Part shown: positions 1 to 7,961 of the stretch, piece after piece
How the letters are laid out: each line of letters opens with the position of its first letter
How positions within the stretch are numbered: the first letter of the stretch is position 1
Assembly: GCA_013349695.1 (NCBI GenBank)
Contig: DUZD01000007.1
Span: forward strand, 1-28,812
Direction of reading: 5' to 3'
Source of the DNA: Rhodospirillaceae bacterium
Lineage (GTDB): Bacteria > Pseudomonadota > Alphaproteobacteria > Rhodospirillales > 2-02-FULL-58-16
DNA: 28,812 bases
Position numbers and translations under genes: made by a program
The notes under the pieces: generated by a model
What the model saw: the letters and a program-made list of their open reading frames with translations, nothing else
The model's database searches: none
What the model was told of the DNA's origin: nothing

Positions 1-407
1 GGCCGTAGGTTTTCCTGGTGTCTATGATCTTGTTCAAACACCAAAATCATACGGCATTTCAACAGGTTAATCTACGTCCGCCGTTAAATTCGCGACGCGC
101 CGTGAATAATTCGGGCTAGCCGCTCCAATTAACAGGCAAAATCCGAAAAATATTTTTAACAGCCACCATGCCGCACTTGCCTTACACAACCCCAAATACC
201 CCAGCATTAGCTGGAAATTCGGTGACAGCATACTTAATTCCAACCGTCGGGCATGGAAGTCGCGGAATCTCCGGTCTTGTAATTAAGTATGCTGTCACCG
301 AATTTCTGATTTAAAAAATGGCTTTCCGGGTGCCTCCCCCGGTGACAAAATATATGCCTGTTAATGAACCTCAACCCGGCGCCGAGGGCTCCGGCATGGA
401 GCGGTGA
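1..407. other. Gene-free left edge
   Basis: No convincing coding region is seen here. An imperfect hairpin (arms near 2-21 and 38-55, with short internal mismatches) opens the window, and a 26-bp perfect inverted repeat at 214-306 is listed separately. The stretch is more AT-rich than the genes around it, especially near 120-240. No promoter could be assigned with confidence to the gene that begins at 408. Confidence 0.6.
214..306. repeat. Perfect 26-bp inverted repeat, REP/MITE-like hairpin
   Basis: Arms 214-239 and 281-306 are exact reverse complements, with a 41-nt loop that can extend the stem imperfectly. The core of the arm reads GGTGACAGCATACTTAATT. No ORF lies inside and no target duplication is visible outside. 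From memory (not checked), arms with this core occur in many environmental genomes near REP-associated Y1 transposases of the IS200-like class. Mobility is inference; the inverted repeat itself is seen directly. Confidence 0.75.
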
Positions 408-1064
408 ATGACAAGGGTTTTGCCGATCGCGGCGCTGGTGGCTGGCGCGGCGGTTTCCGCCGCCGCTTTCGACGGCGCCGGCTCCAAAGGGGTCGTCCTG
501 GCGGCGTCGAATGCCGCCGCCTGCGGGGCGCCCCAAATTTCCACGAAACTGATCTACCATGAGGAAGAGGTCAAATACGACCTCGGAATAACCATCGTTT
601 CTTCCCCCGGCAGCCCCACCGCAAGAAGATTGGGACTGTACGGCCACGAAAACAAAATCGGCTTCACAACGCAATCCGAGGGGGAGTGCCTGCGCCGCCT
701 TGATGTTCTCGTCGAAGTCTTTCCGGTCATCCGCTTGATGAGCGACTACAAGAAAAGGATGTACCGCTGCGCCAAACAATACGTCCTCGATCACGAGCGC
801 GAACACGGAAGCATCGCCCGGAAAAGCTACCAGGGGTTCGCCCGCAAGATCAAAAAGCGGGCCGCCGCGATGTTCTCCCGGCCAAGCGGCGGCGGCCACG
901 AAGCCGTCTTGCGGCGGTTCGTGGACGAACTGGACGGAGGGCCGATGACGACGAAATTCCTAGGCGACCTGGAAAAAAAGCAGGAAGCCTTCCATGCCAA
1001 GGAGCGCACCAGGGCGGTCATCAGCGTCAAATGTAGGCTGACGAAAAGAAAGCGAAGGAGATAA
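408..1064 (+). CDS. Secreted protein with an HExxH zincin-like motif
   Basis: This is a 218-residue protein of unrecognised family. Residues 1-20 form a short hydrophobic leader with small residues (VSAAA) before a likely signal-peptidase site, so export to the periplasm or beyond is likely. Residues 129-133 read HEREH, an HExxH motif as in zinc metalloproteases, within a context (VLDHEREHGSIARK) that resembles the DUF922-type putative Zn proteases. A third metal ligand cannot be assigned by eye. Cys39, Cys94, Cys121 and Cys209 could form disulfides. The C-terminus is very basic (KCRLTKRKRRR). The ATG at 408 follows a GGAGCGG-like ribosome site. The gene converges on purE and has no co-directional partner. 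Function as a protease is inference; it may be an inactive or structural relative. Confidence 0.75.
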   Translation: MTRVLPIAALVAGAAVSAAAFDGAGSKGVVLAASNAAACGAPQISTKLIYHEEEVKYDLGITIVSSPGSPTARRLGLYGHENKIGFTTQSEGECLRRLDVLVEVFPVIRLMSDYKKRMYRCAKQYVLDHEREHGSIARKSYQGFARKIKKRAAAMFSRPSGGGHEAVLRRFVDELDGGPMTTKFLGDLEKKQEAFHAKERTRAVISVKCRLTKRKRRR

Positions 1065-1143
1065 CCATTAAGAAAGTTTCATTGGCCGGACGGGCTCCCA
1101 TGAAAGCGGAGACGGAGTTTTTCCGGGTGCCGGTTAGGTGTTT

Positions 1144-1635
1144 TCACTCGTCGGGAACGCCGGGGACGCCGGCCGTCTGCTCGGCGCGGAATTCGTCGAG
1201 GGCGGCGGCGGTGGCCTCGTCGCCAAGGGCGACAATGGCGGCCGCCAGCAAAGCGGCGTTGACGGCGCCGGCTTTGCCGAGGCCGAGCGTTCCGACGGGC
1301 ACGCCGGAAGGCATCTGCACCATCGACAGGAGCGCGTCGAGGCCGCCCAAGAGTTTGCTTTCCATGGGTACGCCCAGCACCGGCAGCGGAGTCAGCGCCG
1401 CCGCCGCCCCGGGCAGAGCGGCGGCCATGCCGGCGCCGGCGATGAGCACTTTCAGGCCCCGCCCCTGGGCGGCGGTGGCGTATTCCTCCAGGCGTTTCGG
1501 CGTCCTGTGGGCGGAGATGACGCGGGTTTCCGAAGATACACCCAGCTTGTCGAGGGTTTCGGCGGCGTGGCGCATGACCGGCCAGTCGGATCGGCTGCCC
1601 ATGATTATGCCGACGGTGGGAGCGGCGTTGGTCAT
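1144..1635 (-). CDS. purE: N5-carboxyaminoimidazole ribonucleotide mutase
   Basis: PurE moves the carboxyl group from N5-CAIR to C4 to give CAIR, a mid-pathway step of purine synthesis in the cytoplasm. At 163 residues it has the normal class I length. The nucleotide-binding segment GSRSDWPVM lies at residues 13-21 and the catalytic histidine is in SAHRTPKRL (His43). GVPMESKLLGGLDALLSMVQ and MPSGVPVGTL are also typical. I chose the ATG at 1635 because AAGGAG stands 9 bases upstream; a TTG just before it (1636-1638) is possible but less likely. PurE normally works with PurK, often encoded directly downstream, but here a convergent unrelated gene follows, so purK must lie elsewhere if present. 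A well-placed sigma70-like promoter lies upstream. Certain identification. Confidence 0.96.
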   Translation of the reverse strand: MTNAAPTVGIIMGSRSDWPVMRHAAETLDKLGVSSETRVISAHRTPKRLEEYATAAQGRGLKVLIAGAGMAAALPGAAAALTPLPVLGVPMESKLLGGLDALLSMVQMPSGVPVGTLGLGKAGAVNAALLAAAIVALGDEATAAALDEFRAEQTAGVPGVPDE

Positions 1636-1679
1636 CAAAAGCGGCTCCTTGCCTTAAGGCGGGATGGAAAAAAGCGGCA

Positions 1680-1708
1680 ATTATATGGATTGACGCCGCG
1701 ATCGCCAA
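1680..1708 (-). promoter_or_regulatory. Sigma70-like promoter of purE
   Basis: On the minus strand a TTGGCG -35 box (1703-1708) and a perfect TATAAT -10 box (1680-1685) are separated by exactly 17 bases. Initiation near 1673 would leave a leader of about 38 bases before the purE ATG. No operator was recognised. Confidence 0.65.
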
Positions 1709-1785
1709 GCGGCACCCGGAATCGCTTTTTTCGCGACGGCTGGAGTGTTAGCCTCAAAGGCGTTCCAAGGTAAAAGCGTAAAGCC

Positions 1786-2556
1786 GTGGTAGACGTCGAT
1801 AATGTGAGCGCCATCAGCCCGATCAACGCCGCCGACACCAAAGGCGGGCAAGGGCAGGCACCATCTGAACGGGACCGTGGGCCGCCGCCGAGGCCGCCGC
1901 GGCCGCCGCGCCGCGAGAGCATCTCCGATGTCGCCTTCATCATGGGCATTCCGGCGGCGGAGATGACGCCCAAGGTGCAGGAAGCTCTCACCGATATCCT
2001 CAATGAGTTCGACCATCAGCGCCAGCAATTGGAGCATTTTCGCGCCCATGTCGCCTATCTGGAGGAGGCCGCCGACAACCATTCCTTTTTGCCGGTGAAC
2101 AGCCGGCGCGGCCTGATGCGGGAACTTTCGCGTCACCAGCTCATCGCCGAACGGGCGGAAATCGCCAACAGCTTTGTCTATATCCGCATCCGCGCCATCG
2201 ATGCCATCGGCGACGAGCTGGGCCATTTGGCGGCGGAGGAGGCGCTGAGGCATGCCGCCGAGATCCTCTGTCAAGGCCTCCGCGCCAGCGACGCCATCGG
2301 CTACCTCGACGGCAACGTTTTCGGTATTGTCTTGGCTCTTGCGGATAGCGAGACCGCTTTCGCAAAAGCCCGCGACCTCACCGCCGCCATCGAAAGGCAA
2401 CCGTTCTCTTGGCGGGGTGTCGGTCTTGAACTTGAGGCGGCTTTCGGCCTCCACGCCATCGCCACCGGCGACAACCCCGAGGAGATCGTCGATGCCGCCA
2501 ACCGCGACTTGCTGGCCCGGCGTAAAGCCAGCGACGCCGGTACGGGTGGCGGCTAA
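1786..2556 (+). CDS. Degenerate GGDEF-domain protein
   Basis: The 256-residue protein has a proline/arginine-rich segment (residues 33-43), a likely coiled coil (about 65-97) and a GGDEF-fold domain (about 99-245). The domain is recognisable from its entry (LPVNSRRGLMREL, replacing the usual LTGLPNR), its GH plus amphipathic helix (ELGHLAAEEALRHAAEIL) and YLDGNVFG at 173-180, where active enzymes carry GG(D/E)EF. The first metal-binding aspartate also appears lost (YIRIRAID). It is therefore unlikely to make cyclic di-GMP and more likely serves as a binding or scaffolding domain; this is inference. No transmembrane segment is seen. The GTG at 1786 is uncertain; its ribosome site is weak. It is divergent from purE and faces a DUF465 gene on the other strand. 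Confidence 0.8.
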   Translation: MVDVDNVSAISPINAADTKGGQGQAPSERDRGPPPRPPRPPRRESISDVAFIMGIPAAEMTPKVQEALTDILNEFDHQRQQLEHFRAHVAYLEEAADNHSFLPVNSRRGLMRELSRHQLIAERAEIANSFVYIRIRAIDAIGDELGHLAAEEALRHAAEILCQGLRASDAIGYLDGNVFGIVLALADSETAFAKARDLTAAIERQPFSWRGVGLELEAAFGLHAIATGDNPEEIVDAANRDLLARRKASDAGTGGG

Positions 2557-2577
2557 GACCGCTAGTGGTACGATGGG

Positions 2578-2778
2578 TCAGGCGATGATGTCGGGCAGCA
2601 ACTGGTTTTCCAACCGGGTGATCTGGTCCTTCAGCACCAGTTTGCGTTTTTTCAGCCGCTGCACCTGCAGCTGGTTGTGGACTCCATTCTCGGAGATACG
2701 GGCAATCACTTCGTCGAGATCGCGATGCTCGGACCTCAGTTCCGCGAGTTTTACCTTGAGGGGGTCGATTTCTTCCAT
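2578..2778 (-). CDS. DUF465 (YdcH-like) small coiled-coil protein
   Basis: A 66-residue highly charged helical protein with the DUF465/YdcH pattern: an N-terminal helix (VKLAELRSEHRDLDEVIARI), a break, then QVQRLKKRKLVLKDQITRLE. Family members are small cytoplasmic proteins of unknown function, predicted to form a helical hairpin that dimerises. It ends 21 bases from the stop of the convergent GGDEF-like gene. A second DUF465 gene lies on the opposite strand at 3039, the two starting back to back across a 260-base spacer. The shared motif is LKKRKLVLKDQI here and LKKQKLRIKDEI in the neighbour. Family assignment is strong; the role is unknown. Confidence 0.88.
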   Translation of the reverse strand: MEEIDPLKVKLAELRSEHRDLDEVIARISENGVHNQLQVQRLKKRKLVLKDQITRLENQLLPDIIA

Positions 2779-3038
2779 TTACCTCGCTCGGCGACGGCTC
2801 CTGAATGCCCTATCGGATGAAAGCCCCATCATAACAAATTCTTGAAAGAAGCGGTATGGCCGATGCCGGGGTTTTAGTCTTTGAAGCGTTTTTCACACCC
2901 GCGGCCGGGGTCTCTTGGCGCTGGAGGAGTTGCTTGCGCGCCGAGGCCCATTCCCTGGATTTTTCGGGGCGGTTGAGGTATGGTAGTGCTTCGAGGCGAG
3001 ATAGACACTCTGCTCTACTTGAATGGAAGGAATCTGCC

Positions 3039-3206
3039 ATGAGTCTTGACGAGCGTATCGAGTCCCTTAAGTCCAAACATCGTGCTCTTGAAGACGCTAT
3101 CGAAAAAGAAAACAACCGTCCCCTTCCCAACGACCTTGAAATCAGCACCCTAAAAAAACAAAAACTTCGAATCAAGGACGAGATCGCCAGTCTCGCTTCC
3201 CAATAA
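3039..3206 (+). CDS. DUF465 (YdcH-like) small coiled-coil protein, second copy
   Basis: A 55-residue protein beginning MSLDERIESLKSKHRALE and containing EISTLKKQKLRIKDEIASL, the DUF465 signature. I chose the ATG at 3039 over longer in-frame starts because GGAAGG stands 8 bases upstream, the length matches the family, and the upstream in-frame extension (to 2856) does not resemble any protein. It is divergent from the other DUF465 gene, so the 2779-3038 spacer probably carries both promoters, although I could not define boxes. A small GC hairpin (3220-3233) follows the stop but has no clean T run. Function unknown. Confidence 0.88.
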   Translation: MSLDERIESLKSKHRALEDAIEKENNRPLPNDLEISTLKKQKLRIKDEIASLASQ

Positions 3207-3741
3207 CAAACGTGAACAGGCCGCGAATGCGGCGCCCGGGTTTGCGTTTTCGCCGACGCTTTGCGGCGGCAATAAGTTTCCGCTACCCTTTATTTCCTCC
3301 TTTCGGCATATCTAGTGGCCCGCGTCAGCCAAATTGCACCCCTACGACGGTCTTGCGAGGTTTCCGGCTAGGAGCGCGTCGCGCCGTGGTGTCCGTGCAC
3401 CACAAGCGGCGCGCGACGACGTCCGGAAGCCTCGCAAGACCGCCCAAAAGGTCGCTTTTCCCGTCCTCTCGGGGCGTCGGGAACGCTTGACGATGTCCCT
3501 GCATCGCCTGCGCGCCTTGCGGGGACTTACGCGGCGCCACTGGCGCCACGGTTCCCCGCAAGCCTACCGAGGGGACGGGAAAAGCGATCGTAGGGGTGCA
3601 ATTTGGCTGACGCGGGCCACTAGCAAGGCGGCGCCAAAGCCTCGCCGGCATCGGCCATGGCTTTAGGAAAACCCCGGTGATCCGCGGCACAGACACTTTT
3701 GCGCGGCGACGGCGACATGCCGGCGCGGCGAGGATCGGAAC
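3207..3741. other. Gene-free spacer holding a large palindromic element
   Basis: A 535-base stretch between a DUF465 gene and the aldehyde dehydrogenase. Open frames here are arginine-rich by-products of the palindromic repeat and resemble no protein. The main content is the 3312-3623 element described separately. The flanks, 3207-3311 and 3624-3741, show nothing definite. Confidence 0.7.
3312..3623. repeat. 312-bp element with 36-bp perfect inverted ends and two nested hairpins
   Basis: The outer arms 3312-3347 and 3588-3623 are perfect 36-bp reverse complements beginning and ending in CTAG. Inside lie hairpin A (3348-3367 against 3423-3442, 20 bp with one G-T pair) and hairpin B (3453-3472 against 3567-3586, 20 bp with one mismatch). 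Hairpin B holds a further stem, CTTGCGGGGA against TCCCCGCAAG, and GGCGCC-ACT-GGCGCC. The whole can fold into a three-way junction. No transposase is encoded. The terminal CTAG is self-complementary, so it could be either part of the ends or a 4-bp target duplication. Sequence related to hairpin B recurs at 28751-28812, showing that at least part of it is a dispersed repeat in this genome. Confidence 0.85.
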
Positions 3742-5247
3742 ATGGAAATCAATGAACTGTTCGGCATCCTTGGCGTCAACGCCCAAGCTCTTGCGAAAGG
3801 GGATCTTATCGTTCGTTCGCCCATGGATGGCGCCGAGATCGCCAGGCTAAGGACGGATTCCCCCGCCGACGTGGAGAACAAGGTCGCCCTTGCCGACGAC
3901 GCCTTCCTGGAATGGCGGCGGGTGCCGGCGCCCAGGCGCGGTGAACTCATTCGCCTTTTCGGCGAGCAACTGAGGGCGCTGAAAGACCCGCTGGGCAGAC
4001 TGGTGAGCGTGGAATGCGGGAAAATTCTGCGGGAAGGCTTGGGCGAGGTCCAGGAGATGATCGATATCTGCGACTTCGCCGTCGGCCTGTCGCGCCAGCT
4101 TTACGGCCTCACCATCGCCTGCGAGCGGCCCGGACACCGGATGATGGAGACCTGGCATCCGCTGGGTCCGGTCGGCGTGATCACCGCCTTCAACTTCCCG
4201 GTCGCCGTATGGGCGTGGAACTTCGCCTTGGCCGTGGTCTGCGGCGATCCGGTGGTGTGGAAGCCCTCCGAAAAGACACCGCTCACGGCGCTCGCCTGCC
4301 AGGCCCTGTTCGGCAAGGCGCTGGCGCGCTTCGGCGAGGCGCCGCGAGGGCTCTCCCTGGTGGTGATCGGCGGCCGCGGTATCGGCGAGCGATTGGTCGG
4401 CGACCGCCGGCTCAAGCTGATCAGCGCCACCGGCAGCTGCCGCATGGGCGCCGCCGTCGGGCCACGGGTGGCGGCGCGCTTCGGCCGGGTGCTTTTGGAA
4501 CTCGGCGGCAACAACGCGATGATCGTGGCGCCGTCGGCCGATCTCGATCTGGCGGTGCCGGCGATCCTGTTCGCCGCCGTCGGAACCGCCGGTCAGCGCT
4601 GCACCACGCTTCGCCGCCTGATCGTGCACGAGGACATCCACGACGACCTCGTTCCCCGTCTCAAGAAAGCTTACCGGACAATTGCCATCGGCGATCCCCT
4701 GGACGCCGAGAGCCTCGTCGGCCCACTCATCGAAACGGCCGCTTGCGAGGCCATGCGGGACGTGCTTGCCAGGGCGGCCGGCGAGGGCGGAACCGTGTTC
4801 GGAGGGGAGCGGGTCCTCGAGGACCGCTACCCGGACGCCTGCTACGTCAATCCGGCCATCGTCGAGATGCCGGAACAGACCGATACCGTGGCCGTGGAAA
4901 CCTTTGCTCCCGTTCTCTACGTGATGAAATACCGGGACCTCAAGGAAGCCATCGCCATCCACAACCGCGTGCCGCAGGGGTTGTCGTCGAGCATCTTCAC
5001 CACCGACCTCCGCGAAGCCGAGATTTTCCTGTCGGCCGAGGGCAGCGACTGCGGCATCGCCAACGTCAACATCGGTCCCAGCGGCGCCGAGATCGGCGGC
5101 GCCTTTGGCGGCGAGAAGGAGACAGGGGGCGGCCGCGAGGCCGGTTCGGACGCCTGGAAGAACTATATGCGCCGCGCCACCAACACCGTCAACTATTCCA
5201 ATGACCTGCCACTCGCCCAAGGGATTTCGTTCGCACCAAGGGGATAA
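3742..5247 (+). CDS. amaB: ALDH7-family aldehyde dehydrogenase (probable aminoadipate-semialdehyde dehydrogenase)
   Basis: At 501 residues this is a full-length aldehyde dehydrogenase of the ALDH7/antiquitin type. These oxidise L-2-aminoadipate semialdehyde (in equilibrium with piperideine-6-carboxylate) to aminoadipate with NAD+ in lysine breakdown. Visible residues are Asn151 in FNFP, Lys174 in WKPSEK, the general base Glu253 in LELGGNN, and the nucleophile Cys287 in GTAGQRCTTLRR, the last context being characteristic of ALDH7. The C-terminal GGAFGGEKETGGGREAGSDAWK also fits this family. The ATG at 3742 gives the normal N-terminus. It stands alone: the upstream neighbour is the palindromic element and acnA converges 35 bases downstream. 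No other lysine-degradation gene is nearby, so the substrate rests on family resemblance only. Confidence 0.9.
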   Translation: MEINELFGILGVNAQALAKGDLIVRSPMDGAEIARLRTDSPADVENKVALADDAFLEWRRVPAPRRGELIRLFGEQLRALKDPLGRLVSVECGKILREGLGEVQEMIDICDFAVGLSRQLYGLTIACERPGHRMMETWHPLGPVGVITAFNFPVAVWAWNFALAVVCGDPVVWKPSEKTPLTALACQALFGKALARFGEAPRGLSLVVIGGRGIGERLVGDRRLKLISATGSCRMGAAVGPRVAARFGRVLLELGGNNAMIVAPSADLDLAVPAILFAAVGTAGQRCTTLRRLIVHEDIHDDLVPRLKKAYRTIAIGDPLDAESLVGPLIETAACEAMRDVLARAAGEGGTVFGGERVLEDRYPDACYVNPAIVEMPEQTDTVAVETFAPVLYVMKYRDLKEAIAIHNRVPQGLSSSIFTTDLREAEIFLSAEGSDCGIANVNIGPSGAEIGGAFGGEKETGGGREAGSDAWKNYMRRATNTVNYSNDLPLAQGISFAPRG

Positions 5248-5282
5248 GCCTTTCAACTTAATCCGAGCGTTTTCCGTTGATA

Positions 5283-7961
5283 TCAGGCCGTTTTCAGCTT
5301 GCCGAGGACATAGTGGAGAATACCGCCGCTGGTGAAATATTCGGCTTCGTCCTGGGTGTCTATGCGGCAAAGCAGCGTCAGCTTTTGGCGGCTGCCATCG
5401 GCGCGGGCGATGTCGCAAATGACGTCCATGCCGGGCCGGATGCCGTCGCCAAGCCCGCTGATGTCGAAGCTCTCGCAACCCGTCAGCCGCAGGGTCTCGC
5501 GGCTTTCGCCGTCCTTGAATTGCAAGGGCAGCACGCCCATGCCGATAAGGTTTGAACGGTGGATGCGCTCGAAGCTCTCGACGATCACCGCCTTGACGCC
5601 GAGCAATCGTGTCCCCTTGGCCGCCCAGTCCCGCGACGACCCGGTGCCATACTCCTTGCCGGCGATCACCACCAGGGGAACGCCCTCGGCTTGGTATTTC
5701 ATGGCGGCGTCGTAGACGGCCATGATCTTGCCCGTCGGCATGTGCCTGGTGACGTTGCCTTCCGTCCCCGGCGCCATCTCGTTCAGGATACGGATGTTGG
5801 CGAACGTGCCCCGCATCATCACCTGATGATTGCCTCGGCGCGAGCCGTATGAATTGAAGTCCTCGGCGGCGACGCCGTTGCCGGTAAGATAGCTCCCCGC
5901 CGGGCTGTCGGCCTTGATGGCGCCGGCCGGCGAGATGTGGTCGGTGGTCACCATATCGCCGAGGATGATCAAAGGCCGGGCGCCGGCGATGTCTTCCACC
6001 GCCCCGGTCTCTCCGGCGGCGAAGAAAGGCGGGTGGCGGACATAGGTGGACCCGGCATTCCAATCGTAGGTCAAACCGGCGGCGGTTTCGAGGTCCCGCC
6101 AGGCTTGCGGTCCCGTGAATACGCCGGCATAACGTTTGCGGAACATTTCCGTGGTCAAGACGCTGTTGATGGTCTCTTGGATTTCCTTGTCGCTCGGCCA
6201 GACGTCCTTGAGGTAGACCGGATCGCCGCCGGCCCCCTTGGCCAAAGGTTCGTTCAACAGGTCGCGCGTCATCGAGCCCGCCAGGGCGTAAGCCACCACC
6301 AGCGGCGGCGAGGCCAGGTAGTTGGCCTTGACGTGCGGGTTGATGCGGCCTTCGAAGTTGCGGTTGCCGGAAAGCACGGCCGCCGCCACCAGATCGCCGT
6401 CCTCGATGGCCTTGACGATGCCGTTGGCCAGCGGCCCGGAGTTGCCGATACAGGTGGTGCAGCCGAAACCGACGATGTTGAAGCCGAGGGCGTCGAGATG
6501 CTCCCGCAGGCCGGCGGCGGCCAAGTAGTCGGCGACCACCCGCGAACCGGGTGCCAACGAGGTCTTGACCCAGGGTTTGCTGGTGATGCCTTTGCTGACG
6601 GCGTTGCGGGCCAGCAATCCGGCGCCGATGAGGACGGAAGGGTTCGAGGTGTTGGTGCAGCTGGTGATCGCGGCGATGACGACATCGCCGTCGCGCAGGT
6701 GGTAATCGGCGTTTTCGACCTTGATCGGACGCGGCGCGCTGGCTCCGGCTATGTCCTTGAGGGTTTTCGAGAAGCCCGCCGCCGAGTCGGCAAGCGCGAT
6801 CCGCTCCCGCGGGTGTTTGGGACCGGCCAGGCTGGGCCCGACGCTGGCGATGTCGAGTTCGAGTGTATCGGTGAAAAGGAGGTCCGGGGCGTCGCCATTC
6901 CGCCACAAGCCTTGCGCCCTGGCGTAATCCTCGACCAAGGAGACGCGCTCCGGGTCGCGGGCGGTGAGTTTCAGATAGCCGATGGTCTCGGCGTCGATGG
7001 GAAAGAAACCGCAGGTGGCGCCGTATTCAGGCGCCATGTTGGCAATGGTGGCGCGGTCGGGAAGCGACAAGCCGTCGACGCCGGGGCCGAAAAATTCGAC
7101 GAACTTGCCGACGACTCCATGAGCCCTCAAAATCTCCACCACTCTCAGGACCAGGTCGGTGGCGGTGGTCCCTTCTTTCAGCGCCCCGCTCAGCCGCAGC
7201 CCCACCACCTCGGGGATAAGCATGGAGATGGGCTGGCCCAGCATCGCCGCCTCGGCCTCGATGCCGCCGACTCCCCAGCCCAGCACGGCCAGGCCGTTGG
7301 CCATGGTGGTGTGGCTGTCGGTGCCGACCAGAGTATCGGGATAGGCGAGAAGTTTGCCGTTTTCCCCGTCGGCGCCGGTCCACACGACTTGCGCCAGATG
7401 CTCGATATTGACCTGGTGGCAGATGCCGGCGCCGGGCGGAACCACTCGGAAATTATCGAAAGCCGTCTGTCCCCAGCGGAGGAATTCATAGCGTTCCCGG
7501 TTGCGCCGGAATTCCATTTCCATGTTGCGCCCAGCCGCCTCCGCCGTACCGAAGTGGTCGATCGTCACGGAATGGTCGATAACCAAATCGACGGGCGACA
7601 AGGGGTTGATTCTTTTCGCGTCGCCGCCCGCGGCAACCACGGCGTCGCGCATGGCGGCCAAGTCGACGACGGCCGGGACGCCGGTGAAATCCTGCATCAG
7701 GACGCGGGCCGGGTGAAAGGCGATCTCGCGGTCCGAGCGGCGGTTTTCGAGCCAGTCGCCGAAGGCGTGGATATCCTCGGCGGTGACCGATCGCCCGTCT
7801 TCCCAGCGCAGAAGGTTTTCAAGCAATACCTTGAGGGAATAAGGCAACCGCGCGATGTCGCCAAGACCGGCGGTGGCGGCCGCTTCGAGGCTGAAGTAAT
7901 CGTAGGTTTTGCCGGCGGAGGTCAATGTCCGGCGGGTTTTCAGACTGTCTGCCGAGGTCAA
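5283..7961 (-). CDS. acnA: Aconitate hydratase A
   Basis: Aconitase interconverts citrate and isocitrate in the TCA cycle. The 892-residue length matches AcnA. The three [4Fe-4S] ligands sit at Cys435 (ITSCTNTSNP), Cys501 and Cys504 (GCTTCIGNSGP), the same numbers as in E. coli AcnA as I recall them. The C-terminal swivel domain carries YGTGSSRDWAAKG with its substrate-binding arginine. The start is a TTG at 7961: the resulting MTSADSLKTRRTLT aligns with the usual AcnA N-terminus, no in-frame ATG lies just upstream, and only a weak GGGA is available as ribosome site, suggesting modest initiation. It is divergent from ccmA, an arrangement I recall from other alphaproteobacteria. An ATCAAT-GCC-ATTGAT palindrome lies about 100 bases upstream. 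Confidence 0.97.
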   Translation of the reverse strand: MTSADSLKTRRTLTSAGKTYDYFSLEAAATAGLGDIARLPYSLKVLLENLLRWEDGRSVTAEDIHAFGDWLENRRSDREIAFHPARVLMQDFTGVPAVVDLAAMRDAVVAAGGDAKRINPLSPVDLVIDHSVTIDHFGTAEAAGRNMEMEFRRNRERYEFLRWGQTAFDNFRVVPPGAGICHQVNIEHLAQVVWTGADGENGKLLAYPDTLVGTDSHTTMANGLAVLGWGVGGIEAEAAMLGQPISMLIPEVVGLRLSGALKEGTTATDLVLRVVEILRAHGVVGKFVEFFGPGVDGLSLPDRATIANMAPEYGATCGFFPIDAETIGYLKLTARDPERVSLVEDYARAQGLWRNGDAPDLLFTDTLELDIASVGPSLAGPKHPRERIALADSAAGFSKTLKDIAGASAPRPIKVENADYHLRDGDVVIAAITSCTNTSNPSVLIGAGLLARNAVSKGITSKPWVKTSLAPGSRVVADYLAAAGLREHLDALGFNIVGFGCTTCIGNSGPLANGIVKAIEDGDLVAAAVLSGNRNFEGRINPHVKANYLASPPLVVAYALAGSMTRDLLNEPLAKGAGGDPVYLKDVWPSDKEIQETINSVLTTEMFRKRYAGVFTGPQAWRDLETAAGLTYDWNAGSTYVRHPPFFAAGETGAVEDIAGARPLIILGDMVTTDHISPAGAIKADSPAGSYLTGNGVAAEDFNSYGSRRGNHQVMMRGTFANIRILNEMAPGTEGNVTRHMPTGKIMAVYDAAMKYQAEGVPLVVIAGKEYGTGSSRDWAAKGTRLLGVKAVIVESFERIHRSNLIGMGVLPLQFKDGESRETLRLTGCESFDISGLGDGIRPGMDVICDIARADGSRQKLTLLCRIDTQDEAEYFTSGGILHYVLGKLKTA

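Noticed and set aside
2856..3038. N-terminal extension of the second DUF465 protein
   Set aside because: The internal ATG at 3039 has a good ribosome site and gives the family length; the extension has no resemblance to any domain.
3325..3786. ORFs inside the 312-bp palindromic element
   Set aside because: They are mirror-like, arginine-rich readings of inverted repeats and overlap the start of the aldehyde dehydrogenase.
3847..6906. Very long minus-strand ORF (1019 codons) across the aldehyde dehydrogenase and acnA
   Set aside because: It is arginine/glycine/histidine-rich antisense or off-frame translation of two genes that have full catalytic motifs; long shadow frames are expected in GC-rich DNA.
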